From Candidatus Tisiphia endosymbiont of Dioctria linearis (GTDB lineage Bacteria > Pseudomonadota > Alphaproteobacteria > Rickettsiales > Rickettsiaceae): a stretch of 64,000 nucleotides of DNA. The stretch lies in NCBI RefSeq assembly GCF_964026545.1, contig NZ_OZ032156.1:496001-560000 (forward strand), read 5' to 3'. Shown here piece after piece: positions 18,261-27,298 of the stretch. The stretch's first letter is position 1. Each line of letters starts with the position of its first letter. The position numbers were made by a program, and so were the translations under genes. The notes below the pieces were generated by a model that was not told the DNA's origin, made no database searches, and saw only the letters and a program-made list of their open reading frames with translations.

Positions 18261-18300
18261 CACTATCTCAAAAGTTATTAAAACTACTTTTGAGATAGTG
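18261..18300 (-). terminator. Perfect 15-bp hairpin between ankyrin and stalk genes
   Basis: CACTATCTCAAAAGT at 18261-18275 is the exact reverse complement of 18286-18300, with a 10-base loop. It lies just upstream of the stalk gene and just downstream of the ankyrin stop. There is no U run after it on the minus strand, so it may be a weak terminator, an mRNA-stabilising hairpin or a regulator binding site. Confidence 0.4.
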
Positions 18301-18307
18301 AATAAAT

Positions 18308-19810
18308 TTAATTAAGCTCTGTATGAGTACTATCCCCCATCAAATCTTGCTGATAGAACATAGCTAGTATCCCTGCATAATGTTCTACAGCTAAATCGAT
18401 TGGTGTATGACCGCTAGTATCTGATACATGAATATCAGGATGGTGTTTTAAAAGAACCTCCGCTAACTGGGATTTTTCTGCAAAATCTGCTGAATTCTCT
18501 AACAATATATGAAAAACTGTTTTACCTTCACTATTCTGTTTATTAACATCAATATGATTTTTTTCTAAAATCTCTGTGGCTAATTGATGGTTATTATTTT
18601 TACAAGCAAGATGCAGTAAATTATTACCATTATTGTCTGCTAAAGATTCTACAAGCGATATAAACCCAGAATCCTCAAGTAACTTCTCGATTACCTTACT
18701 ATTCTCTATTTGAGCTAAATTGGCTAATAAACTAGGTTGCAACTTAATTAATTTTACGGCAATATTAGCTTGTGCTTTATCTGCTGACAATTTAACCACT
18801 GACATTAAATCACTGGTTTTTAATAACAATTTAGCAATCTCTGTTTTATCTTGTTCTAATGCAAGATACAAAGCAGGTTTATTGTCACTTATTACTAGTT
18901 CTGCACTATCAGCATTTAAAGCAACTAAATCCTTAACCATCTGTAAATTATTTTCTGCCAAAGCCTTTTGCATAACTATTTTACTATCAGCTCCCTTATT
19001 CAACAAAGCGTCTGCTATTGCCAGCTTATTTTGTAACAAAGCATGGTATAAAGGACTATTACCTTGGGCTTCTAATTTATTTAGTAGTTCCGGATTAGTT
19101 TCTAATATCTTAGTAACGTTCTTTCCATAATTTTTGCTAATAGCATTTTTTAACTCAAGCTCAAAATTTGCTCCAAACTTTTTCAGCAACTCTATCCCTG
19201 GCTTATCATCCGTTAGCACAGCTAGTTGTAACGCAGACAATCCCTTGGTTGTTAGTTGATTGATCGCCTGAGGATTAGATCGTAATATTTGTTCTGCCGC
19301 TTTATAGCAACCATGCTTTAATGCCAATTGTAATAGGCTGTAACCTGAATAGCTAACCTGGCTTAATTCTGCTTTATGACTAAATATTTTGTCAAGCATC
19401 ACCGCGTCATCTTTTAGTACCACATCTAATAGCGATTTAGTAAAATCTTGCCCCGTGGCAAACATTTTATTAATGAAATTGTTATTACCTGAATTCAACA
19501 CTAACTTGAAGATAGTTAGGTTGGCATTGCTAATATTGAAATCAATTTTATTAGCTATTAACAAATCAAATAAAGCAACATCATTTCTGCTTAAAGCTAA
19601 CTGGGTCAAAGATTGACCATTTTTATGTACATAATGCGGATCAAAACCATATTGTTTGATAGCATTAATTACTGAAACAGAATCTGCATCACTACTATCC
19701 CAAAGTTTCTGTAGAATATGAGCTTTTTGTTTAGCATTTAATGCCTTAATATTATTACCAATTTGGAAACTATTTATCTGGCTTTGCAAACTATTCTCCT
19801 GTGACTGCAA
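18308..19810 (-). CDS. Ankyrin-repeat protein (effector candidate)
   Basis: A 500-residue frame with many ankyrin repeats: HKNGQSLTQLALSRNDVALFDLLIAN near the start, GYSLLQLALKHGCYKAAEQILR, GLSALQLAVLTDDKPGIELLKK, and NGNNLLHLACKNNNHQLATEIL, GKTVFHILLE and GHTPIDLAVEHY at the end. The apparent start is TTG; the frame stays open upstream to 19957 and encodes a repetitive SQEV/SQEI coiled coil, then meets a single TAA at 19958-19960 in the same frame as the gene at 19958-20347. The two are therefore probably one gene of about 680 codons broken by a nonsense change. Ankyrin proteins of intracellular bacteria are often secreted into the host cell; no secretion signal is visible. Confidence 0.75.
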   Translation of the reverse strand: MQSQENSLQSQINSFQIGNNIKALNAKQKAHILQKLWDSSDADSVSVINAIKQYGFDPHYVHKNGQSLTQLALSRNDVALFDLLIANKIDFNISNANLTIFKLVLNSGNNNFINKMFATGQDFTKSLLDVVLKDDAVMLDKIFSHKAELSQVSYSGYSLLQLALKHGCYKAAEQILRSNPQAINQLTTKGLSALQLAVLTDDKPGIELLKKFGANFELELKNAISKNYGKNVTKILETNPELLNKLEAQGNSPLYHALLQNKLAIADALLNKGADSKIVMQKALAENNLQMVKDLVALNADSAELVISDNKPALYLALEQDKTEIAKLLLKTSDLMSVVKLSADKAQANIAVKLIKLQPSLLANLAQIENSKVIEKLLEDSGFISLVESLADNNGNNLLHLACKNNNHQLATEILEKNHIDVNKQNSEGKTVFHILLENSADFAEKSQLAEVLLKHHPDIHVSDTSGHTPIDLAVEHYAGILAMFYQQDLMGDSTHTELN

Positions 19811-19957
19811 CCCTGCTATCTTTTGCTGTACTTCGGTAATTTCCCGATTTTTCTGAGCGATTTCTTGAGTCTTTTGAGAAACTTCCTGATTCTTCCAAGA
19901 AATCTCTTGGCTTTTTTGAGAAACTTCCTGTTTCTTTCGAGCAACCTCCTGACTCTT

Positions 19958-20347
19958 TTAGGAATTTTGTGTTATATAACTACTATTACTATTTTGGTAT
20001 GAAGTAATCTCCGGAATTATGTCAAGTATTGGAGCAATTACGTTTAAGGCATTATTAAGAGGAGTAAATATTTTACTCTCACTATTACCAGCATCAGAAA
20101 AGTGATTGCTAATTATTAGAGCTCCATCACAGCAAACAGTTTTAGTTTCTTCGTGGAAAAGTCTTTCCTGACCATTATGTAAAATAAACTTTTGTATCCT
20201 CTTTAAAGTTGTAACTTGTGATAAACAACCATTGTCTTTTAATGTTACATTTGCAGATAAAAGTTCTGTTTCCACTCGAAATTCCTTATATTCAACAAGT
20301 TCCTCAGCGTATGCAATATTGTCTTTTATAAAATCTCGTATTCTCAT
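19958..20347 (-). CDS. Hypothetical protein, probable N-terminal part of the ankyrin gene
   Basis: A 129-residue frame that I do not recognise, with a mixed alpha/beta start (MRIRDFIKDNIAYAEELVEYKEFRVETELLS begins it) and a Ser/Asn-rich end (NSNSSYITQNS). The stop TAA is in phase with the ankyrin frame downstream, where SQEVARKKQEVSQ follows directly. The ATG lies 4 bases after the stop of the coiled-coil gene, so it is translationally coupled to it. Confidence 0.5.
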   Translation of the reverse strand: MRIRDFIKDNIAYAEELVEYKEFRVETELLSANVTLKDNGCLSQVTTLKRIQKFILHNGQERLFHEETKTVCCDGALIISNHFSDAGNSESKIFTPLNNALNVIAPILDIIPEITSYQNSNSSYITQNS

Positions 20348-20351
20348 AAAT

Positions 20352-20831
20352 TTACTCCAAATTTAATTGTGCTAGTTCACCAATCAGCTTGGCAGCTAGC
20401 TGATCATTTTCTACCATTCCTGTGATAGATACAGGATTATCCTGAAAATCGCTTAAATATTCGTGTATTTTACTTACTAAAGCCTGTTGTCCGTTAAGCT
20501 TAGTTTGTAATGTTGCAAGATTATTTTGCTTACTAGTGAGATTACATTGAATATTACTAAGACTATATTGAGTACTATTAAGAGTACTTTGCTTACTAGC
20601 AAGATCGTTTTGAGCATTACGAAGAGTATTTTGCTTATTAGCAAGATCGTTTTGAGCTTGTGATAATTGTGACGATAAACTACTATTTTGCGATATATAG
20701 CTATTATTATTGGATTTTTCACTACTCAGCTTACTCTGCAAACTACTCAAATTCCCATCAATATCCATCAGTGGATTATTGCTTAAACTATTAAATTTAT
20801 TTCTTAGTGTTTGTAATCTTTCTTTTGACAT
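20352..20831 (-). CDS. Coiled-coil protein with ~14-residue repeats
   Basis: A 159-residue protein made mostly of one long coiled coil. From about residue 55 it repeats units of about 14 residues (AQNDLANKQNTLRN, AQNDLASKQSTLNS, TQYSLSNIQCNLTS, KQNNLATLQTKL). The N-terminus (SKERLQTLRNKFNSLSNNPLMDIDGNLSS) is also helical. No known domain. It is first in a row with the gene at 19958-20347 and the ankyrin gene and ends 4 bases before the next start, so the three probably form one operon, or one decayed gene. A role in binding partners or oligomers is likely; nothing more can be said. Confidence 0.6.
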   Translation of the reverse strand: MSKERLQTLRNKFNSLSNNPLMDIDGNLSSLQSKLSSEKSNNNSYISQNSSLSSQLSQAQNDLANKQNTLRNAQNDLASKQSTLNSTQYSLSNIQCNLTSKQNNLATLQTKLNGQQALVSKIHEYLSDFQDNPVSITGMVENDQLAAKLIGELAQLNLE

Positions 20832-20910
20832 AAAACCTCTTTAGTTTTTTACTTCAATAATCTCCAAAATTCCTCATATAGCTACTCGTTAAAGTTCTAG
20901 ATAGCTTTTC

Positions 20911-20992
20911 CGTCATTGCGAGCAGTAGCGAAGCAATCCATTTTTAATCATTTTCTGGATTGCCACGACCACTACATGGTCTCGCAATGACG
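20911..20992. repeat. Palindromic repeat (Rickettsia palindromic-element type)
   Basis: Begins CGTCATTGCGAG..GAAGCAATCCA and ends TGGATTGC..CTCGCAATGACG, so it folds into a long hairpin. The rest of the 20832-21530 gap is AT-rich and shows no gene. Confidence 0.75.
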
Positions 20993-21008
20993 TATATGTA
21001 TCCCAATA

Positions 21009-21101
21009 GTCATTGCGAGTAGTAGCAAAGCACAATGAAGCAATCCAAATTTAACCATTTTCCTGGATTGCTTCATCGGCTCATGCCTCTTCGCAATGAC
21101 G
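21009..21101. repeat. Palindromic repeat (second tandem copy)
   Basis: Same family: GTCATTGCGAGTAGTAG..GAAGCAATCCA and TGGATTGCTTC..TTCGCAATGACG, 16 bases after the previous copy. Confidence 0.75.
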
Positions 21102-21530
21102 TTTAGGAACTTGTAACAATATCAAGAACCTAATTTGTATTGACTATAAATTCCTTTATTTCTAAAAACCTATATATTTTATAAGGTATATAATATATTT
21201 TGGTATGTAAAGTGTATTTTATAAAAAACTAGTGAAATATTTAGTTTAGTGGCAATTATACAATGATTATATAATTTTAGTTGTAGGTAGAATTTAATTT
21301 ATACATATTATTTTCTTACGACTCCTTAGATAAAAAATCTCTAAAATACTTTATTACGCAAATTTGGGATAAGGAGTAAAAAATTTTATAATTTTTTACT
21401 GATAAATAGTTAGTGCAAGTTATTATTATGTTATAATAAAGCATATAAGCAAGTTATGAGTAAATACCATGTTCATGAGTTGTTATAAATTATTAGACAT
21501 AAGAGTGAATTTTAGTTGATTGAGTAAAAT

Positions 21531-23339
21531 ATGAAAGAAAAAAACCACAATAATTATCAGCCAAGAATGTTTGTTGGTACCGATGACTTTTACGATTTGT
21601 TGATTAATAGCGACATATTTGTTGACAAAAGTCTAATGATCAAAGAGTTGCTAGAAGATAGTGGTAAAGTCACCTTAATCACCCGTCCAAGGCGGTGGGG
21701 TAAAAGTCTGAATATGGATATGGTGCGGAGATTCTTTGAGATAGAGGTGGATGAGTATGGGATACCCTTGCCGCAAGAACAAAGAGTTAATTATAAGTTG
21801 TTTAGTGGAGGAGAGGTGGATTTGGGTTTTGATGAAACTAAAGAACTAAAGCCATTAAAAATTGCTAATGTAGCAAACTCTATGAAACGCCAAAGTCAAT
21901 TTCCAGTTATTCTTATAAGTTTTAAGGGTGTTAGAGGAAGTAGTTATGAGGAAATTGAGGTGGGAATTAAAAGTCAAATAATTAATTTATTTGCCAAGCA
22001 TCGTTATTTAGAGCGTTATATAAAACAAGATGAAAAATTATTGATTGATGCACAAAAAGAAATATTACAAAGATATTTTACAGGCAAGTTAATAGAAGAT
22101 GACATTAAAAATAGTTTGAAATTTTTAAGCGATTTACTTTATAAACATTTTAATCAAAAAGTCTATATATTAATCGACGAATATGATACGCCAATTAATA
22201 GTGCATATATGAAGTTTGGCAGTAAGGCAGAAGAGTTTGAGGAAGTATTAGCTCTATTTCGGGCAATATTTGGTAATAGTCTTAAAACCAATGATTCATT
22301 ACAAAAAGGTGTTATTACTGGTATATTGCGTGTTGCTAAGGCTAATTTGTTTTCAGATTTGAATAATTTAACTGAATGTAGTTTACTAGATGAAAGATTT
22401 TCTAGCAGTTACGGTTTTACTCAAACTGAAGTTGATGAATTATTAAGCAAAGTGCCAACCACTACGAATTCAGAAGAAATTAAAAATTGGTATAATGGCT
22501 ATAATTTTGGTGGAGAAGTCATTTATAATCCATGGTCGATTATGCAATGTTTGGCAAGTAAAGGCAAGCTTGATCATTATTGGATTGATAGTGGTGGGAC
22601 TGATTGGATTGATCATATACTGCTCTCAGATGAGATGCAACAAGAGTTAGATCAATTGTTAGCAGGAAAATCTATAGTGAAAAGATTATATAAACAAATT
22701 TCCTTTGCCGATCTAGCAGACAACAGCAATGTATTTTTTAGTTTACTATTATTTACTGGTTATCTTAGTCCAATGCTAGCAAATGATAATGAAGAGTATC
22801 CAAGATATAGTTTGAGCATACCAAATAAAGAAGTGCGTAATATTTATGTTGAGCGAGTGATACAGTGGGTTACTAAAAAGTTAAACATTAATATCAGTGA
22901 TTATGATAATTTTATCGAGTTATTAACCAATCAACAAATTGATCAATTTGCTGAAAGATTACAAAAATATTTACTAAGATCAACTAGATATCACGATTTA
23001 ACTGAGGAAAAAGATTACCATAATCTAGTTGGGGGCTTGCTTGCCCCTCTGACGGTTAGGTATAATATAGAGTCAAATAGAGAGGTTGGACATGGTCGGT
23101 GTGATCATATCTTAACTTCTATAGTTGGTAGGGGAGAGAATGCGATTATCGTTGAGTACAAGGTAGCTAAATCCTCAGAAAGTCTAGCTGATATAGCCAA
23201 AACTGGCTTGCAACAAATTATTGATAAAAAATATGATAGTAAAATAAAAGAGTACTCACATGTAAAACAAATATTAAAAATTTCCTTAGCATTTTGTGGA
23301 AAAAATATGGAGTTAGAATATGAAATAACGAAGCTCTAA
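21531..23339 (+). CDS. AAA-ATPase-like protein with C-terminal PD-(D/E)XK nuclease-like domain
   Basis: A 602-residue protein of the widespread 'AAA-ATPase-like plus DUF1703' type. The N-terminal part has the family start (FVGTDDFYDLLINSDIFVDKS), a Walker A-like TRPRRWGKSLN near residues 56-66 and a Walker B-like YILIDEYDTPI near 208. The C-terminal part has GHGRCDHIL followed by IIVEYKVAKS, the D...E-x-K pattern of PD-(D/E)XK nucleases. The family is abundant in Rickettsiales and Bacteroidetes and its role is unknown; mobile-element or anti-invader functions have been suggested. The gene looks complete. It stands alone between repeats and a recombinase relic. Confidence 0.8.
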   Translation: MKEKNHNNYQPRMFVGTDDFYDLLINSDIFVDKSLMIKELLEDSGKVTLITRPRRWGKSLNMDMVRRFFEIEVDEYGIPLPQEQRVNYKLFSGGEVDLGFDETKELKPLKIANVANSMKRQSQFPVILISFKGVRGSSYEEIEVGIKSQIINLFAKHRYLERYIKQDEKLLIDAQKEILQRYFTGKLIEDDIKNSLKFLSDLLYKHFNQKVYILIDEYDTPINSAYMKFGSKAEEFEEVLALFRAIFGNSLKTNDSLQKGVITGILRVAKANLFSDLNNLTECSLLDERFSSSYGFTQTEVDELLSKVPTTTNSEEIKNWYNGYNFGGEVIYNPWSIMQCLASKGKLDHYWIDSGGTDWIDHILLSDEMQQELDQLLAGKSIVKRLYKQISFADLADNSNVFFSLLLFTGYLSPMLANDNEEYPRYSLSIPNKEVRNIYVERVIQWVTKKLNINISDYDNFIELLTNQQIDQFAERLQKYLLRSTRYHDLTEEKDYHNLVGGLLAPLTVRYNIESNREVGHGRCDHILTSIVGRGENAIIVEYKVAKSSESLADIAKTGLQQIIDKKYDSKIKEYSHVKQILKISLAFCGKNMELEYEITKL

Positions 23340-23350
23340 TAATAGAGCTT
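23331..23350 (+). terminator. Hairpin over the stop of the AAA-ATPase-like gene
   Basis: AAGCTCTA and TAGAGCTT form an 8-bp stem with a 4-base loop that includes the stop codon. There is no U run, so termination is uncertain. Confidence 0.35.
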
Positions 23351-23620
23351 AATTACTTGTATAATAAGCAATTTGGTATCTGACTGGGTTCGGAAATTGT
23401 TCACTACGCCCCGCCACTTCCGTACGAGTGGTCGTTTTTTCAAAAATATCGAACAGGAAACGTAGAGAGGTCTCAAGTTTTTTGCCATTCAGTTCAAGGT
23501 TCTGAAATACGAATTTTATCATTTTGCATTTTTGAGGCATTTCAGAACCCTGAAAAGTTTTATACGTTTCAGAGGCTAGAGTTATCAAGGTTGAGGCAGT
23601 ATCAGTAAATTAATCTTTAA
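23349..23620 (-). pseudogene. C-terminal remnant of a second large serine recombinase
   Basis: About 90 codons on the minus strand (LASETYKTFQGSEMPQKCKM, then FVFQNLELNGKKLETSLRF) align with the end of the recombinase at 4039-5640 (ISRNAYETFRGSTIAEKREL, FIFSNLTLEGCKMHYVLAF). Nothing of the catalytic domain remains; the frame starts at a TTG and joins a repeat at about 23620. It marks the former edge of another integrative element. Confidence 0.65.
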
Positions 23621-23635
23621 GATTTGTGCTAGCTC

Positions 23636-23947
23636 CTTATCTTCGAGATAAAAAAGTGCTTGAAACGTCTAAGTAATGGGGTTTGCAGAGATTTTTTATG
23701 AGATTTGTAGTCATGTAAATATCACTTTTTACTTGACATGATTTAAATTAATCGATATAATATTTTTAAACATCAATTTCCACTGTTAAAGCACATTCTC
23801 ATCAGCATTTCTTCAATTTATCTGGCATAATGATGCACCAAATGACAACATGTAGTCAGTAAAGAAAATTTAATTTTTTAGACATTGTGCCGCATACTAA
23901 TCCCGTCTTATAGCATAATTTTTGCTCCTCTCCATCTGGAAGATAAG
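23636..23947. repeat. Repeat element X, copy 1 (~312 bp, inverted ends)
   Basis: Begins CTTATCTTCGAGATAAAAAA and ends with the near inverse (CTGGAAGATAAG). The whole element recurs inverted at 33972-34232, there without about 50 internal bases. It has no coding capacity that I can see. Likely a non-autonomous mobile element. Confidence 0.65.
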
Positions 23948-24197
23948 TAGCGAGAAGGCGTAAGTCAAGAAGCAATCCATTCCTGGTCATTTCTAGGCTC
24001 TGTGAACAAAATTTTAATTGTTTAGATTTTGAGTATTTTTAAGCGAAAATTAATAAGATTTTTGCCGGAATAGTTAGTTCTATTTCAAAAAAATCTTATA
24101 ATTTGCAGCTAAAAAGAGTCGAAATCTAGTAATTTAAATTTTGTTCACAGAGCCTAGGATTGCTGCGTTGCCGTAAAGCACTTTTTCACAATGACGC
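23948..24197. repeat. Palindromic repeat split by the MITE
   Basis: The left arm (GCGAGAAGGCGTAAGTCAAGAAGCAATCCA..) and right arm (GGATTGCTGCGTTGCC..CACAATGACGC) make one palindromic repeat once the MITE at 23997-24153 is removed. The MITE landed in its central spacer. Confidence 0.6.
23997..24153. mobile_element. MITE with CTAG flanks, copy 1
   Basis: A 157 bp element without a gene. Its ends are inverted repeats (GCTCTGTGAACAAAATTT and AAATTTTGTTCACAGAGC), flanked by CTAG on both sides (23993-23996, 24154-24157). It is almost identical to copies at 39760 and 53379. The interior can also fold (AATAAGATTTTT with AAAAAATCTTAT). Confidence 0.85.
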
Positions 24198-24248
24198 ATG
24201 AGACATCTAAAACTTATTAAGGTTTATAATGCAAAGAACTCCTACTAA

Positions 24249-26348
24249 TTAACTCCTACCCAATTTTGTTTTTTTTGTTTGAGGTATAAGATCTTTTGTT
24301 TGGATTACTTCTTTACTTACTCTAGGTTTTAGCAATGTTTCTTTAAATTTGATGCTCTCAGTTAAAACATTTTCTATCTTCTGGATATTAGATAAATTTT
24401 CAGGAGTAATCTTATTCATAAGATGGTTAGATAAACTAGAAAGCCCTATTTTTTTACAAAAATTTGCTACCTTATAACACATCTTATCCATATTAGTTAA
24501 ATTAGGTGTTGTCATTTCTATTAATTTAGTTGTATTTTGAATATTCAGATTATACTCTGGGTCTGCCTTTATTTTCTCAACATCCTTATCAGTGAGACAT
24601 TGTTTTTTGTTAAGATGGGTTAATAATTTGTCATAAAATTGTTCTACTTTTTCTTTAGTGATTTTTTTGCTTTTTATTGTCTTTTGTGCGAAGTCATCAA
24701 CTTTATCTTCAAAAGATTTTAGAAGCTTTTCTATATCTGTAACATATTGTGCTGGATCCAAACTTGTTACACTTTTTTGAGTTTTAGGTACTGAGACTTT
24801 TTGTTCTTCCCATGCTCCATCCTTACTTCTTTTCCATTGTGTTTCCTGAACGATTTCTGTAACAGGATGAACAGGAACTTTAATTTGATAATCATTTTCA
24901 CTAGCCCATTCTAGAGCAGTTTTCCCTTCAATTTGAATATTATGGTGAGCTGCGTATGCTACTGGATCTTTAATAGGTGAGTGAGCAAAAGTTTCTAACC
25001 ACTGACCTTTTTTAAATTCAGGAGAGACGTCACTAAATTTGCTCACTATATCTGCTGATTTTGCAATCTCTTTCATGTTATTAAGATTTTCCTTTATATT
25101 TTCTTTATAAAATATTCTTAATTCATCAAAGTTATTAATAGATATGTTTTCAAAGTTATTATCCTGGAGTCTTGCACTAACAGTGAGACCTTTTGGATCA
25201 AATCCAACTTTTTTCAATTCATCAACTTTTTGATCAACCATAGCCTCTATTTGCTGCTCATCTAACTGATGTATCATTTGCTCTAATGATTTACTATATT
25301 TTTCAATGCTAAATGATAAGTTACCTTGCCTAATAGCTTCAGTATATCCAACTCCATCATGGGAAAACATTTTATATGTTTCTTCGATCATAGAACCAAA
25401 ATCTTGATGAAAAGTCATAAAAGATTTACCGTGATCTATTTTCATTACAGTTTTACCGTCTTGTACCATCAAATTACCGGCATGGTAATCCCCTTCTCCT
25501 AACATATGACAAGCAGCAATGACTTTTTCAAACCCTTCTAGTTTTTGTAAGTTTAAATTATTACCTCTAACTCTGGTCTGACCTAATAAACCAGAAAATT
25601 CTGAAAGTTGCACCACATTGTCAAAGAATTTGGAGCGGACGTAAAGTGAGTTGTTGTTGGCTTTATTAGGTACTACTAATTCCTCTTTAGGGGCACGATC
25701 ATACAATAAAAACTGATACATAGAAGAACCTATTAACTCCTGTACACCGTCAGTTCTGTCTGACAAAGCTTGTTTATCCCACTTTTGTTTATCTGCGGTT
25801 AAACAATCCTTATAGCTTTTATAGAAATGTTTTAAAATAAAAGTATTACCTGTCTTATTTTCTTGAGCAATATATCCGGCAGATACACCAGCTTGCTTAT
25901 TGCCCTTTAGTGAAAAACCACTCTGCTTCAAAATTGCTCTATCACGTAACATAGATTCGAGTTTGTTTGTTCTAGGTGCTGGTATCGGTTTATTTCCTTC
26001 TGTTCTGGGTGCTGCTGCTAATTTACTTTCTTTAAATGCGTCCATAAGAGGGATATCTATTATCTCCCTTATGTCTTGATTTTGCTCTCCAGGAAACATC
26101 TCTTTTATTATCTTTAATGTTTTACCTAAAATGTGTCCAGAATATGGAAAATTCTTCAATTCCTTTTTATACAAATTAATATTAGATTCTGATGGGTCTT
26201 GAGAAAGTGCTATTACACTATCGGCAATTCTTCCACATTTTTTAAGTAGTCTTTTATCTGGGTTTTTACCATCTACAATTATAATTTCTTTTAAAGCTTC
26301 AAATAGCTTATTGCGTAGTAATAATTTAGTTTCTTCCTGATTTGCCAT
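24249..26348 (-). CDS. Phosphoinositide-kinase-like effector candidate (Risk1-like)
   Basis: A 699-residue protein with a kinase-type core in the middle: VSAGYIAQENKTGNTFILKHF (Lys near residue 175, possible ATP-binding), then GEGDYHAGNLMV near 287 (the D-x-H-x-x-N catalytic loop) and KIDHGKSF near 305 (metal-binding D-H-G). This combination is the signature of the Risk1 type of phosphatidylinositol kinase effectors in Rickettsia and of some Legionella effectors. A doubled APRT motif (AAPRT, IPAPRT) lies near 110-127. The C-terminal third is helical, with no known domain. No signal peptide, as for a type IV substrate. If real, it would phosphorylate host inositol lipids during entry or vacuole control. 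Recognised by motif only. Confidence 0.6.
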   Translation of the reverse strand: MANQEETKLLLRNKLFEALKEIIIVDGKNPDKRLLKKCGRIADSVIALSQDPSESNINLYKKELKNFPYSGHILGKTLKIIKEMFPGEQNQDIREIIDIPLMDAFKESKLAAAPRTEGNKPIPAPRTNKLESMLRDRAILKQSGFSLKGNKQAGVSAGYIAQENKTGNTFILKHFYKSYKDCLTADKQKWDKQALSDRTDGVQELIGSSMYQFLLYDRAPKEELVVPNKANNNSLYVRSKFFDNVVQLSEFSGLLGQTRVRGNNLNLQKLEGFEKVIAACHMLGEGDYHAGNLMVQDGKTVMKIDHGKSFMTFHQDFGSMIEETYKMFSHDGVGYTEAIRQGNLSFSIEKYSKSLEQMIHQLDEQQIEAMVDQKVDELKKVGFDPKGLTVSARLQDNNFENISINNFDELRIFYKENIKENLNNMKEIAKSADIVSKFSDVSPEFKKGQWLETFAHSPIKDPVAYAAHHNIQIEGKTALEWASENDYQIKVPVHPVTEIVQETQWKRSKDGAWEEQKVSVPKTQKSVTSLDPAQYVTDIEKLLKSFEDKVDDFAQKTIKSKKITKEKVEQFYDKLLTHLNKKQCLTDKDVEKIKADPEYNLNIQNTTKLIEMTTPNLTNMDKMCYKVANFCKKIGLSSLSNHLMNKITPENLSNIQKIENVLTESIKFKETLLKPRVSKEVIQTKDLIPQTKKTKLGRS

Positions 26349-26387
26349 AGAGACCTATTTTTTTTATTTATAACCAATGGTTCATTG

Positions 26388-27110
26388 TTAATCTAAGAAA
26401 ACTTTTTTAAGAGATTTTTTTGCCAAATTTCCTTCAGTAAGAAAGTCCTTATTTAAATGAGTAATCTCATTATTCAATAACCTTAATTGTAAGTAATCAC
26501 TAATTGCCTGGGTAAATTCACCAATTTTATTCCGAAAGAAATGATCGGCTCCTTGGATGAGCTTATAGTCAACAGTTATATGTTTTTGCTTAGACAATTT
26601 ACCTACCAGTTCAAGCACTGATTCTTCTGACACAATACTATCTTTGTCACCTTGTATTACAAAGCCAGAAATAGGACATTGAGACAAGAAAGAAAAATCA
26701 TATTTATTTACTGGTGGAGATACCATAATAAAATTATTAATCTCTGGTCTTCTCATGATAAGTTGCATGGCTACCCATGCTCCAAAAGAAAAGCCTGCTA
26801 TCAAATTTATACTACCAGTAGGATTGTTAAGCTGTAACCAATCAAGTGCTGTTGCAGCATCGGTCATTTCGCCAACACCATTATCAAACTCTCCTTGGGA
26901 ACGTCCAACTCCCCGGAAATTAATTCTGAGTACTGTAAATCCATTAGACACTAATGTTTTATACACATAATAAACCACTTTGTTATTCATAGTGCTACCG
27001 TAAAGTGGATGTGGATGTAATACTAAAGCAAGTGGAGCTTTAGAATCACTAGATTTAGTATATAGTCCTTCAATCCGACCGGCAGGACCATTAAAAAAAA
27101 CTTCAGCCAT
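26388..27110 (-). CDS. Alpha/beta hydrolase
   Basis: A 240-residue serine hydrolase of the small alphaproteobacterial type. The oxyanion-hole region is LVLHPHPLYGS (near 28-38) and NFRGVGRSQG (near 64-73), the nucleophile elbow is GFSFGAW (Ser about residue 107), the acid is in QGDKDSIV and the catalytic His in GADHFF. The full set of catalytic residues is present. The substrate is unknown; relatives act on esters or acyl groups. It lies 40 bases upstream of the kinase-like gene on the same strand. Confidence 0.8.
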   Translation of the reverse strand: MAEVFFNGPAGRIEGLYTKSSDSKAPLALVLHPHPLYGSTMNNKVVYYVYKTLVSNGFTVLRINFRGVGRSQGEFDNGVGEMTDAATALDWLQLNNPTGSINLIAGFSFGAWVAMQLIMRRPEINNFIMVSPPVNKYDFSFLSQCPISGFVIQGDKDSIVSEESVLELVGKLSKQKHITVDYKLIQGADHFFRNKIGEFTQAISDYLQLRLLNNEITHLNKDFLTEGNLAKKSLKKVFLD

Positions 27111-27298
27111 AATTATACACTATCATATATTACTTTATATCGATCACTAAGACAAATTAGTAAAAATTATAGCATGCTACTTGATATATTTCAAGCTAAC
27201 TAAATACATTAATATATTAATCGGGTTGGTTATATTTAATTTTACTAAATTTATAATAGGTTGTATTTTAGTAAATTTAAACTATTAGTTGCTGTTAA

